Shown: positions 37,322 through 45,921 of the stretch, piece by piece | Layout of the letters: each line of letters starts with the position of its first letter | How positions within the stretch are numbered: the stretch's first letter is position 1 | Source: AC-69 sp963751665 | GTDB lineage: Bacteria; Actinomycetota; UBA4738; HRBIN12 | Direction: 5' to 3' | DNA: 64,000 nt | Assembly: GCA_963751665.1 (NCBI GenBank) | Contig: CAVVVF010000001.1 | Location: 1 to 64,000 of the forward strand | Program-made: the position numbers and the translations under genes | The notes under the pieces: model-generated | The model's input: only the letters and a program-made list of their open reading frames with translations | The model's database searches: none | Told to the model about the DNA's origin: nothing

Positions 37322-40183
37322 ATGGGGATCGCTTCACGAACGCTGCGCATCAGGACAGGCGAGGGTCGCATTGCGGCGCTGCTTGTCAGTCTGACGTTCG
37401 CGTCTATGGCCGCCCTTACGGTGGGCGAGAGCGGGATCGACGCGTTGTTCTTCGACCGCGTCGGCACGGACGCGCTTCCGCTCATGTACCTCCTGCAGGG
37501 AGGCGCGACGTTCGTTGCGATGCTGGTGCTCACAGGCATCCTCGGTAGGTTTGGCCCGCGACGGGCGTACGTCTTGGCACCCCTCGCACTTGGCGTGCTC
37601 GTGGTGGCCGAGCGCAGCGTGCTCGTCACCGACGTCCGGTGGATCTACCCGGTCCTGTGGGTAACGGTCGCTCTCGCTTGGCTCATCCAGGGCATCTTCC
37701 TGTGGGGAACGGCTGGGGCCGTCGTCGACACTCGGCAGGCCAAGCGCCTGTTCCCGATCTTCGCTGCCGGGGGAATCCTCGGCTCAGTCGTCGGCGGCTT
37801 GATCACGCGGCCCATTGCCTCGACGATCGGAGCGGAGAACCTCCTTCTCGTCTGGGCGGGTGTGCTCGGCGGCGTATTCGTCTTGTGTCGAGCGGCGCTC
37901 GGTCCTGCCTCGGGCGGCGTACGCCGACGGGTCGCGCGGAAGCGCGTGTCGGCGCTGAAAGACATTGCCCAAGGCCTCGCGTACGTTCGTCGATCGAGGC
38001 TGCTCATGTGGATGACGGCCGCAGCGGTCCTTTTCTCCGTCCTCTACTACTCGCTGTACCTGCCCTACGCGCGGGCCGCGAGTGATCGCTTCCCGGACGC
38101 AGACAAGCTCGCCGGCTTCTTCGGGCTGTTCTGGGCGGGCGTGACCGGTGTCGCGTTCCTGGTCTCCATGCTGCTCACGAACCGCCTGTTCGCATGGTTC
38201 GGCTTGGCGGCGATGGTCATCGTGCTCCCGATGCTGTACACGGGGGCGTTCGGCATCCTCCTCCTGGGATCGGGGTTCCTGACACTGGTCGCGGTACGGT
38301 TCGCGATCGGTGTGTGGCTCCAGGGTGTCGCATCGCCGGGTTGGGAGACGCTCGTCAACGTCGTCCCGGAGACCAGACGCGACCAGACGCGGGCGTTCCT
38401 CAACGGCGGGCCGGCGCAGATAGGGACGGCGATCGCAGGCGTCGTGGCGCTCGTCGGTCAGGACGTCTTGACGCAGCGCCAGCTCGCTGCTATCGGTCTT
38501 GTGGCGGCAGCGTTGACGGTCGTCGCGGCGTTCGGCATCCGCCGATCCTACGCGGACGCGCTTGCAGACGCCCTCCGCGCCGGCTGGCCGCAGGTGTTTG
38601 ACCGCGCCTTCGTCCGCGGGATCCCGATCCCGGTCGCCGTCGATGCAGAAGCGGCACGGGTACTCGCCGACTTGGTGCGATCGCCGGACGTGCGCGTCCG
38701 TCGGCTCGCGTTCCAGATGGTCGCTGACCTGCCGCCGGACACACGACCGATCGAGTTTGCGGAGGGGCTCGACGACGCCGACCCGATCGTTCGGCTCGCC
38801 GCCGTCCGGGCCCTCGACGTTGCGACCATCTCTTGGCGCGATGCGCTGTTGGCGAGGATCGACGACCCTGACACTGCGGTCGCCGCAGCGGCAGCCGCGC
38901 GCGCGATCGGCCTCGTCGCGGACCCAAGACCGGCGGCTCGACTGCGCGAGCTCCTCGCCGCCGCCGACACCGAGACTCGTCGCGCGGCGCTCGAGCAGCT
39001 CGCGCTCGCGCCGCGCGATCAAGCGGCGGCGTTCGCCTCGGAGCTGGTCGCCGATGCGTCCGGCGACGTCCGTGCCCTGGCGCTCGAGAGACTGGCCGAT
39101 GCCGCCCCCGCCGAAGCCGTAGAGCCTGCGCTCGCCGGGATGGGGGACCCGGACCCCGCGGTCCGGATGGCGGCGGGGCGGGCCCTCGGCATGGCGGACG
39201 GCCGAGCTCTTGACCACGTCTTGGCAGCACTCGACGATCCACAAACGGCCGGTGCCGCAATCGAGGCGGTTCGCCGTTTGGAACTCGACGGCAGGGGAGA
39301 TCGGGTCCGAGAATTCGTCCGTTCGACGGCCGCGCGCGCCATGCGAGATCGGGAACTGGTCGCCGCGATCCCTCCCGACGGGGAAGAGGTCTCGCTCCTG
39401 CGCGATGCGATCCTCGATCGGGGACGACGCGTAGCCCTCTCCGCCCTCTGGGCGGCGACGATGGTCGCCCACCGGCGCGGCCTGATGGTGGAGGCGATCG
39501 AGAACCTTGACAGCAAGTCCGGTCAACTCGCGAACGCGCTCGAGACGCTCGAGGCCGCGGGGGACCCACTCGTACATCCACTCCTCGGCCTGTGGGAGCC
39601 CGCTGGAGCAATGACCCACGGCGCCGGCGAGGACTGGCTGGCCCGGGCCCTCGCGGACGGTGACGGATTCATCGGTCAATGCGCGGAGCTCGTGCGCGCT
39701 CGAAGAGAAGGAGAATCGATGACTGGGTCGACGATGACGCTCTCGGTGATCGAACGGGTGCTCTTCCTCCGGCAGGTTTCGCTGTTTGTCGATCTCCCTC
39801 CGGCCGATCTTGAGCGCGTGGCCTCGATCGCCGATGAGCTCAGCTATTCCGACGGGGACGTGATCGCAGCGGAGGGCGAGTTCGGCCAGGAGCTCCACAT
39901 CGTGGTCGATGGGACATTGCTGGTGACCCAGGACCGCGACGGATCGGAACAGGAGCTGGCGCGCCGAACCACCGGAGACGTTGTGGGTGAGATGTCCCTC
40001 ATCACCCAGACGCCGCGGATCGCCTCGCTCGTGGCCGACGGCGATGTACGCACGATCCGGATCGGCCATCGAGAGTTCGAGAGCATGCTTCGCGAGCGCC
40101 CTGGGGTCGGCCTCGCCGTGATGCGTGTGCTCGCCAATCGCCTCGCAGAGGTGTCGCCCCGTCCGGAACCGGGCAGGGTATGA
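37322..40183 (+). CDS. Nucleotide-transporter-like membrane protein fused to HEAT repeats and a cyclic-nucleotide-binding domain
   Basis: 953 residues from ATG 37322; a TTG at 37238 overlapping the cyclase stop is an alternative start. The first 410 residues have about 12 hydrophobic segments and resemble the NTT (ATP/ADP antiporter) or related MFS-like fold (LFDR-like ALFFDRVGTDALPLMYLLQGG). From about 440 to 790 there are HEAT-like repeats with recurrent DPDPAVRMAAGRALG patterns. From about 815 there is a cyclic nucleotide monophosphate-binding domain (LFVDLPPADLERVASIADEL, GDVVGEMSLITQTPRIASLVADG, where GEMSL is the phosphate-binding cassette). The canonical Arg after the cassette is displaced (TPRIAS), so ligand type is open. 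Coupling to the upstream cyclase is inferred. Confidence 0.8.
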   Translation: MGIASRTLRIRTGEGRIAALLVSLTFASMAALTVGESGIDALFFDRVGTDALPLMYLLQGGATFVAMLVLTGILGRFGPRRAYVLAPLALGVLVVAERSVLVTDVRWIYPVLWVTVALAWLIQGIFLWGTAGAVVDTRQAKRLFPIFAAGGILGSVVGGLITRPIASTIGAENLLLVWAGVLGGVFVLCRAALGPASGGVRRRVARKRVSALKDIAQGLAYVRRSRLLMWMTAAAVLFSVLYYSLYLPYARAASDRFPDADKLAGFFGLFWAGVTGVAFLVSMLLTNRLFAWFGLAAMVIVLPMLYTGAFGILLLGSGFLTLVAVRFAIGVWLQGVASPGWETLVNVVPETRRDQTRAFLNGGPAQIGTAIAGVVALVGQDVLTQRQLAAIGLVAAALTVVAAFGIRRSYADALADALRAGWPQVFDRAFVRGIPIPVAVDAEAARVLADLVRSPDVRVRRLAFQMVADLPPDTRPIEFAEGLDDADPIVRLAAVRALDVATISWRDALLARIDDPDTAVAAAAAARAIGLVADPRPAARLRELLAAADTETRRAALEQLALAPRDQAAAFASELVADASGDVRALALERLADAAPAEAVEPALAGMGDPDPAVRMAAGRALGMADGRALDHVLAALDDPQTAGAAIEAVRRLELDGRGDRVREFVRSTAARAMRDRELVAAIPPDGEEVSLLRDAILDRGRRVALSALWAATMVAHRRGLMVEAIENLDSKSGQLANALETLEAAGDPLVHPLLGLWEPAGAMTHGAGEDWLARALADGDGFIGQCAELVRARREGESMTGSTMTLSVIERVLFLRQVSLFVDLPPADLERVASIADELSYSDGDVIAAEGEFGQELHIVVDGTLLVTQDRDGSEQELARRTTGDVVGEMSLITQTPRIASLVADGDVRTIRIGHREFESMLRERPGVGLAVMRVLANRLAEVSPRPEPGRV

Positions 40184-40268
40184 GCGGATGGTGCGCGTCG
40201 CATCTGGACTCATCGGGCGTTCCGGGCGAGCCGCGTGTCCAGCACTCCTCTGGCCTGCGGGGCTCTTC

Positions 40269-40340
40269 GTAGTCCCAACGGGATTTGAACCCGTGTCTCC
40301 ACCTTGAGAGTGTTCTAGGGGCCACTCTCGCTACCCGGGG
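40269..40340 (-). pseudogene. Degenerate tRNA-Glu(CUC)-like remnant
   Basis: On the minus strand the T-arm ACGGG-TTCAAAT-CCCGT and acceptor 3' strand TGGGACT are perfect. Before them is an anticodon loop CTCTCAA (anticodon CUC) and the D-arm-like AGTGGCCCC typical of tRNA-Glu. The 5' side of the anticodon stem lacks four to five bases, and no 5' acceptor complementary to TGGGACT (AGTCCCA) is present. It therefore looks like a broken tRNA gene or an attachment-site copy, not a functional tRNA. Confidence 0.55.
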
Positions 40341-40392
40341 CGATTCGCGAATCTGCCTCCTGAACTGCGCATTTTGTTGCTCAGCCCTTCTC
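40269..40392 (+). repeat. Imperfect direct repeat, right copy
   Basis: This copy contains the tRNA-Glu-like remnant followed by GATTCGCGAATC, a perfect 12-bp palindrome, and CTGCGCAT...GCCCTTC. The same order occurs at 33523-33632. Both copies are in the same orientation, so the intervening 6.6 kb could have been inserted or duplicated as a unit. Confidence 0.5.
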
Positions 40393-40899
40393 GTTGTTTC
40401 TTCCCGTCTCCCGGTCGTTCGCGGGACGAATGCGGGACGGGAACGACCTCTTTCGGCGGAGCCCGGCGAAGCTGCCTTGGGACTCGCCAGATCGGTGGCC
40501 GTCAGGTCTTGGTGTCACGGGGGCGAGGGCCGGGTCTGCAGAAAACGCGGAAGATACCCTCCTGACCAGCAGCATCCAGCACACGAGTGCAGCTAGTGGG
40601 TGTCCCGGGCGCCGGATCGGCGTGGCCGGGGACGTTCGACCGTGTTCGGGCCAGGTTTCGGCCGGCCCTCGTCGTTGCGTGGGGTCAGGCGGCAGTCGCG
40701 ACGCCTGCGCGCTTGCGGTGACGGTGCCATCTGAGGCTTGAAGTTCGCCCCGGTTCCGGGAACCGATCTCCAGAACGCGGCCCTCGGCGTGGGCGACCGG
40801 TTCCCCGCGGCGCTCACCGAAACCGATCCGCTGCTCGAACCAGACCCCCACCGGATGGAAGAAGGCGAAGATGGGATGACTCTCCGTCACGAACGCAGC
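40393..40899. other. About 500 bases without a convincing gene
   Basis: Overlapping ORFs exist on both strands, but none has family motifs, a good ribosome-binding site or expected codon usage. The interval separates the right repeat from the end of the multicopper oxidase gene. Nothing else was seen. Confidence 0.4.
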
Positions 40900-43038
40900 T
40901 CAGTAGTCCACCCCCTGGACGTAGGTCCGATCCGCGTCGTTCGCCTGTACGCTGGTCGGGCGCATCATTTCGTTGTCCTCGTGGTCGATGATGTGGCAGT
41001 GCCAGACGTAGCCGTGCCCGCCGTCGGGATCGAACGGGTATGACGCATCGGCGGGATCCGTGTTCGCCGGCAAGTTGGTCGGAGCCCAGCGAACCGCGAT
41101 CCGCGTCACCTGACCCGGATACATGACTACCGTGTCCTTCCATCCCGCCTCGTTCGGCTCTGGAGGCTTGGCCGGACCCTTGAGGAACGGCACCACGTCC
41201 GGGTTGCCACCCAGCGCCCGAGCGTTCCCCGTGTAGTAGTCGAGGGGCGGCCCGAACCCGGGCCGGTAGACCCCTCCTTGGAAGGCGGCCGCGTACGTCG
41301 TGTCGTACTTCCCGACGTCGAAAGCCTGCCGGTTCATCAGCTGGAACTGCACGAGGTGGAGGTGGATCGGGTGAGCGTCGGCGGTGAGGTTGACCACCTC
41401 CCAGACCTCGGTCTCGCCCTCTTGCGGCAGCTCCGAGTAGTAAGTGGTGAGCCCGTCGACCGTGATGGGTGTGAAGTCCGATCGATCGGTGCCCGGCAAG
41501 TCGGTGTTATTTACGAGTATCTCGAGCGGTCCACCTTCGTACGTGACGCCGCCGACCTCCGACGGCTCGCCGATGACTTCGTTCAGCGTCAGCTGACGCG
41601 TCTTCTGGACGGCCACGTCCGAGGCCAGCGTCCCCGCGGCCGGGTCGACCAGCCGCACCATCGGCGTTCGCAAAGGCGTGTGAGTGGCCGGGTCGTAGCT
41701 CGTGTCGGGACCGGTCGAGGGAACGACCCGGAACTGCATCACACGACCGGTGGTGCTCCCTTGGGGAGCCTCGCCCCCGGGGTACGGCGCCTTGGCGATG
41801 TTACGAAGGAGCAGCCTGGTCCCCGGTGCCAGTCCGGCGAAGTCGACGATCACATCGGCGCGCTCGCCGGGCAGGATCAGCAATCGCTGGAGTGCACCCT
41901 TGGGCGCGTTCGGATCGATCTTCACGGGCCGGTCGAGGTAGCCGCCGTCGGTTCCGATCTGCCATATCGACGGCCCCATCGTCTTGGAAGCAGGGTTCGT
42001 CAAGAAGAGCTCGTACCCCCGGGCGTTGGAGCCATCGAGGAATAGGAATCGGTATCGCTTCGGCTCGACCTCCAGGTACGGCCAGACCTTGCCGTTCACC
42101 GCGATCGTGTCGCCGATGAACTCCGGGACCCAGAAAGGGTGCTCCGGGTTGGGTGTGAACGGTATCCCCGCCGGGAAGAACAGCTGGCCGTCCGTGTCGA
42201 ACATGCGATCTTGGATGATCAGTGGTATCGGCAGCGGAAGGTTGGCGGGGGGCGGGTCATCCGGATCGGTGATCAGGTAGCCGCCCGCGAGGCCCGCGTA
42301 AACGCTCAGCCGCGTCACGCCCAGCGTGTGGTCGTGGAACCAGATTGGAGCCGCTTCCTGGACGTTCGGGTAGCGGTAGATGGCGTAGTTCTTGGGCGAC
42401 GTGCCATCCTCGCTGTAGTAGGCGGGCCCAACGTAGCTCCCGTCGCTCGTGAACCAGGAGTCCGGTCCTCCGTCGATGCCGGCAGGCACCTCTCCGCCGT
42501 GAAGGTGTGGGGTCCCAGGGATGGGCCCTGCGTAGTGGAGAGCGCACGCGCCCGTCGGCGGGTTCCGCGGCTCAACGCTTTCCGCGCAGGCATTCGCCTC
42601 GCCGTTGAGCGGATCGGCCCAGTGCACGGTTTGGTCCGTCGAATCGACCCACGCCTTGAGGTGCGTGTGGCTCGTGTCACCGAGATTGTTGACCCACTTG
42701 ATCTCGGTCGGCGTGCCGCGCTCGGCGACGATCACCGGGCCCAGGTAGGTGGATCTGGCCGACTGGCCGGGCTGCAGGTACCCCCAGACCCAGGTCTTGG
42801 GGGATCCTTTCGGCAGCACCTGCGCCTTGAACTCGGTCATCCGCAACTCGATCGGGCTCGCGCCCGCGAGGATGACGTCCAGGCTGGGCAGCGAGTCGAC
42901 GAACTGTGGGATGGAACTGCCTGCGAGCGGAGTCTGCGCCGCAGCGACAAACGACCTCGACCATCCGAGGCGGGGCAGAACCACCAAGCCGGCACCCGCG
43001 GCGAGGCCTCCGTTCAGGAACTGTCTCCGAGTAATCAT
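40900..43038 (-). CDS. Tat-exported multicopper oxidase, CotA/bilirubin-oxidase type
   Basis: 712 residues. MITRRQFLNGGLAAGAGLVVLP is a Tat signal. The four copper-binding segments are present: THLKAW, HLHGGEVPAG and WFHDHTLGVTRLS in domain 1, HPIHLHLVQFQLM in domain 3, and HGYVWHCHIIDHEDNEMM, whose HCH and final Met make the trinuclear and type 1 copper sites. Enzymes of this type oxidise phenols, bilirubin or metal ions and reduce O2 to water outside the membrane. It is longer than CotA (about 510) owing to inserts in domains 1 and 2. No copper chaperone or export gene is adjacent. Confidence 0.9.
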   Translation of the reverse strand: MITRRQFLNGGLAAGAGLVVLPRLGWSRSFVAAAQTPLAGSSIPQFVDSLPSLDVILAGASPIELRMTEFKAQVLPKGSPKTWVWGYLQPGQSARSTYLGPVIVAERGTPTEIKWVNNLGDTSHTHLKAWVDSTDQTVHWADPLNGEANACAESVEPRNPPTGACALHYAGPIPGTPHLHGGEVPAGIDGGPDSWFTSDGSYVGPAYYSEDGTSPKNYAIYRYPNVQEAAPIWFHDHTLGVTRLSVYAGLAGGYLITDPDDPPPANLPLPIPLIIQDRMFDTDGQLFFPAGIPFTPNPEHPFWVPEFIGDTIAVNGKVWPYLEVEPKRYRFLFLDGSNARGYELFLTNPASKTMGPSIWQIGTDGGYLDRPVKIDPNAPKGALQRLLILPGERADVIVDFAGLAPGTRLLLRNIAKAPYPGGEAPQGSTTGRVMQFRVVPSTGPDTSYDPATHTPLRTPMVRLVDPAAGTLASDVAVQKTRQLTLNEVIGEPSEVGGVTYEGGPLEILVNNTDLPGTDRSDFTPITVDGLTTYYSELPQEGETEVWEVVNLTADAHPIHLHLVQFQLMNRQAFDVGKYDTTYAAAFQGGVYRPGFGPPLDYYTGNARALGGNPDVVPFLKGPAKPPEPNEAGWKDTVVMYPGQVTRIAVRWAPTNLPANTDPADASYPFDPDGGHGYVWHCHIIDHEDNEMMRPTSVQANDADRTYVQGVDY

Positions 43039-43224
43039 GGCGTCCTCCCTCCCGGCAACCCGAGCCTCGGGCCGGGCCGGAGTCGCCTTCGCGCTATCCC
43101 TATCTCCTGTTCACCTCGATTCATACCGGTGCACGGGTGGCTTATCAGGGCCAGAGGACCTGGAGTCGATGTGCCCATCGGGACCCGGCACGGGGCATCC
43201 CGGCCGCCCGCGCTGGCTTCGGCG

Positions 43225-43430
43225 CCTAGCTCAGCGGCTGGTTTCGCGCGACGTCGGCGGGCGTTCTCTTGCGCCAGGGCAGCGCGCCACGACGTCGATG
43301 TCGATCGCGGAGCTGAGCAGAACTCTCACGAGGACAATCACACCGAGGGTGGTGGCACTCTCTAGCGTCGGCGCCACGCCTGTCGTGCGGACGATGTCGA
43401 CGCCTGACGCCTGGAAACGCCGCGAAGCAC
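43225..43430 (-). pseudogene. DUF1622 membrane protein remnant
   Basis: On the minus strand, VDIVRTTGVAPTLESATTLGVIVLVRVLLSSAIDIDVV, read in a single frame, matches the second half of DUF1622 proteins (DIIRT...PTL...VLALIVLIRTFLSFSLEVE). In the next frame LPWRKR provides the family's usual ending. The N-terminal half cannot be recovered convincingly from 43430-43700. The gene is decayed or carries several shifts. It lies upstream of the multicopper oxidase on the same strand. Confidence 0.5.
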
Positions 43431-44020
43431 CGACAGGACGTGGGTGCCGAAACGAGGTCGCTCCCGCCGATCACCAGCACGAGGACGCCCTTGCGCTCTT
43501 CGCCATCGCTTTGGCCTTCAGATCGGATCTCTAGGGCCTGTGACGAACCCTTTATCATGCCCTCGATTCGATCCGCGTCTCGATGGATCCGGGGAAGCTC
43601 GGGCCAGCAAGACCCAGAAAGACCCAGCAATGACAAGGCGACCATCTCAAGGTGGAGTTTTCGGGGAACCCCGCCAACGCGGCGGCGGGCCTTAGCGTGG
43701 CTCCGGTGCTCGTCGGTATGACGGCTGCTGTGGGCGTCGCGATGCTGGTGCGAGCGGAGCGTCCCCAGGAGTGGCTGCATCTCCTGCCCGGGGTCGTCAA
43801 GTCGTCCACTCGCCCCGTTGGTTGGTCCGCAGACGAGAAGGGGTACCAACATGCGCGGGCTGCTCGCGTCCTCGTGCCAACGGTGCCAGTCAAAGATTCG
43901 TGGACCCCGCAGGCCATGACAAGGCCGGGCAAGCACGCCGGCCACGACCTCCAACACCGTGGACAGGATCATGGGCAAGGTGCTCACTCCGGCGCGGCGG
44001 CAGATGAATACACTCCCGAC

Positions 44021-45229
44021 ATGGGCGGCGATGAGGGGCTGCGTGCCGTTGAGGCGGAGAACCGGCTGCTCCGCCGGGTGATCGAGACGATCACATCGAA
44101 TCTCGACCTGGACACCTTGCTCGCCTCCTTGATCGACCTGGTTACCGAGGCGACCCGGGGCGACGCGTGCTTCCTATTCCTCTGGGACCCCGACGAGGAG
44201 CAGCTCGTGCTGCGCGCCGCCTCCCCCGAGTTCGAGGGAGCGGTGGGCTCTGTCCGCTTGCGTCTGGGCGAAGGCGTTTCCGGCTGGGTCGCCGAGAACC
44301 GGGAGGTCGTCGCGATCCCCGAGGACAAGTGGTCCGACCACCGGTACAAGTACAACCCGGAGCTTGAGGGCGAACGGTTCACGTCGATGCTGTCGGTGCC
44401 GGTGGTCTCGAAGACGGGCGTGCTCCTCGGCGTCTTCAACGTCCACACGCATGCCCGCCGGGACTTCAGCGAGCGGGACATCCGGTTCCTCCGGCTTACC
44501 GCCTCCCTTGTGGCTGAGTCCATCGAACACGCCCACCTGTTCGGAGCGCTCGCTGACAAAGAGTCGGCGCTCGAGGCGCTCGTGCGAACCACGATCGAGG
44601 CTCAGGAGGAGGAGCGTCGCCGCGTGGCCACCGAGATCCACGACGGCGTGACGCAGCAGCTGGTTTCGATCTGGTACCGGCTCCAGGCGTGCGGGAGAAC
44701 GCTCCGCGTGGATCCGGGCCGCGCCGAGCACGAGCTGGCGACGGCCCGTGACCTGGTGGACGGTGCGCTCGAGGAGGCGCGATCCGCGATCTACGACCTG
44801 CGGCCCTCGCTCCTGGACGACTTGGGACTCTCCCCCAGCCTGCGAGCCCTCGCGCTCAGCCAGCTCGAAGGGGAGGCAAAGGTGGATCTGCAGATCGACG
44901 ACGTGGTGCAGCTCCCGCCTCACCTTGAGGTGGCCCTGTATCGGATCGCCCAGGAGGCGTTGACCAACGTCCGCAAACACGCCCGGGCATCGCGCGTGAA
45001 GATTACCCTCCGAGAAGCCGACGGCTATCTTGAGCTCGAGATCGAGGACGACGGCTGTGGGTTCGCGAGCCAGCCCTCGCAGTCGCAGCGCCCACCGACT
45101 TCGTTCGGTCTCACCGGTATGGCCGAGCGGGCGTCGCTGATCGGGGGCGAACTCAGCCTGCGGAGCGCCCCCCGCCGCGGCACGGTCGTCACTGTTCGCG
45201 TCCCGACCCAGGCCGAGGCGCGCACGTGA
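44021..45229 (+). CDS. GAF-domain sensor histidine kinase (HisKA_3 type)
   Basis: 402 residues from the ATG at 44021; the frame is open to 43652 but the extension has no recognisable content. A short helix leads into a GAF domain at about 30-170 (RGDACFLFLWDPDEEQLVLRAASPE, GEGVSGWVAENREVVAI). His207 lies in the HisKA_3 box EEERRRVATEIHDGVTQQL. The ATPase core contains LYRIAQEALTNVRKHARA, EIEDDGCGF and FGLTGMAERA. There is no membrane segment, so it is a cytoplasmic sensor of the NarX/DevS/LiaS type. The response regulator overlaps its end by four bases. It may sense a redox or gas signal, but no haem ligand is assured. Confidence 0.85.
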   Translation: MGGDEGLRAVEAENRLLRRVIETITSNLDLDTLLASLIDLVTEATRGDACFLFLWDPDEEQLVLRAASPEFEGAVGSVRLRLGEGVSGWVAENREVVAIPEDKWSDHRYKYNPELEGERFTSMLSVPVVSKTGVLLGVFNVHTHARRDFSERDIRFLRLTASLVAESIEHAHLFGALADKESALEALVRTTIEAQEEERRRVATEIHDGVTQQLVSIWYRLQACGRTLRVDPGRAEHELATARDLVDGALEEARSAIYDLRPSLLDDLGLSPSLRALALSQLEGEAKVDLQIDDVVQLPPHLEVALYRIAQEALTNVRKHARASRVKITLREADGYLELEIEDDGCGFASQPSQSQRPPTSFGLTGMAERASLIGGELSLRSAPRRGTVVTVRVPTQAEART

Positions 45230-45879
45230 ACGAGCCGATGCGCGTGGTGTTGGTGGATGACCACCGCGTGGTGCGCGAAGGCTTGAAGGCCATGCTCGAG
45301 GACGTCTCGGAGCTGGAAATCGTGGGGGAGGCGGAGGACGTCGCCGGTGCGCTCGTCGCCATCGAGAACGGCCGGCCCCACGTTGTACTTCTCGACGTTC
45401 GGCTCCAGCGATCGAGCGGCCTCGATGCGTGCCGAACCATCCGGGAACGCCATCCCGAGGTGAACGTGGTCTTCCTCACTGTTTACGAGGACGAGCAGTA
45501 CGTCTTCGAGGCCCTCCGCGCCGGCGGCCGCGGCTACATGTTGAAAAAGGCGCTCCCCGAGGACATCGTTCGGGTCCTGCAGGCGGTGCAGGGAGGCGAT
45601 ATCGTCATCGACCCGGCGCTCGGGGGCCAGATCGCCCTGCGAGCCGCGGCGCTCCGCGAGGGCAACGAATGGCCGGGCGCTCACCTCGGCCTCACGCAGC
45701 GCGAGGGGGAGGTCCTCGGCCATCTCGCCAAGGGACTGGACAACCGGGCAATCGCCCACGCCCTGTACATCAGCGAGGGGACCGTGAAGTCCCACGTGAA
45801 GGGCATCTTTCGAAAGCTCGGCGCCAAGGACCGAGCTCAGGTCGTCTCGATTGCGCTTCGCGAGGGCTTGGTTCGCTGA
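45226..45879 (+). CDS. NarL/FixJ-type response regulator
   Basis: 217 residues. The receiver has VLVDDHRVVREGL, phosphoacceptor Asp57 in PHVVLLDVRLQ, Thr in LTVYEDEQY and Lys in MLKKALPED. A LuxR-type helix-turn-helix follows (LTQREGEVLGHLAKGLDNRAIAHALYISEGTVKSHVKGIF). Its GTG start overlaps the kinase stop (GTGA); an in-frame ATG lies 12 bases later. It is partner of the adjacent kinase and sits tail-to-tail with cbbR, so joint control of carbon fixation is possible but unproven. Confidence 0.9.
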   Translation: MNEPMRVVLVDDHRVVREGLKAMLEDVSELEIVGEAEDVAGALVAIENGRPHVVLLDVRLQRSSGLDACRTIRERHPEVNVVFLTVYEDEQYVFEALRAGGRGYMLKKALPEDIVRVLQAVQGGDIVIDPALGGQIALRAAALREGNEWPGAHLGLTQREGEVLGHLAKGLDNRAIAHALYISEGTVKSHVKGIFRKLGAKDRAQVVSIALREGLVR

Positions 45880-45921
45880 GCGACTCGTGACTCTTGGGCG
45901 GGTCACGGGTACAGACCGACG

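Noticed and set aside
37784..40213. 809-residue minus-strand ORF opposite the transporter-HEAT-CNB gene
   Set aside because: Arg- and Asp-rich shadow of a clear gene on the other strand, with no motifs of its own.
40002..40325. Minus-strand ORF with SRWRHGFKSRWDYEEP
   Set aside because: This is the accidental translation of a tRNA T-arm and acceptor region, a known artefact, not a protein.
43652..44020. N-terminal extension of the histidine kinase
   Set aside because: Open frame but composition is unlike the kinase and includes no domain; a start at 44021 fits the GAF boundary better.
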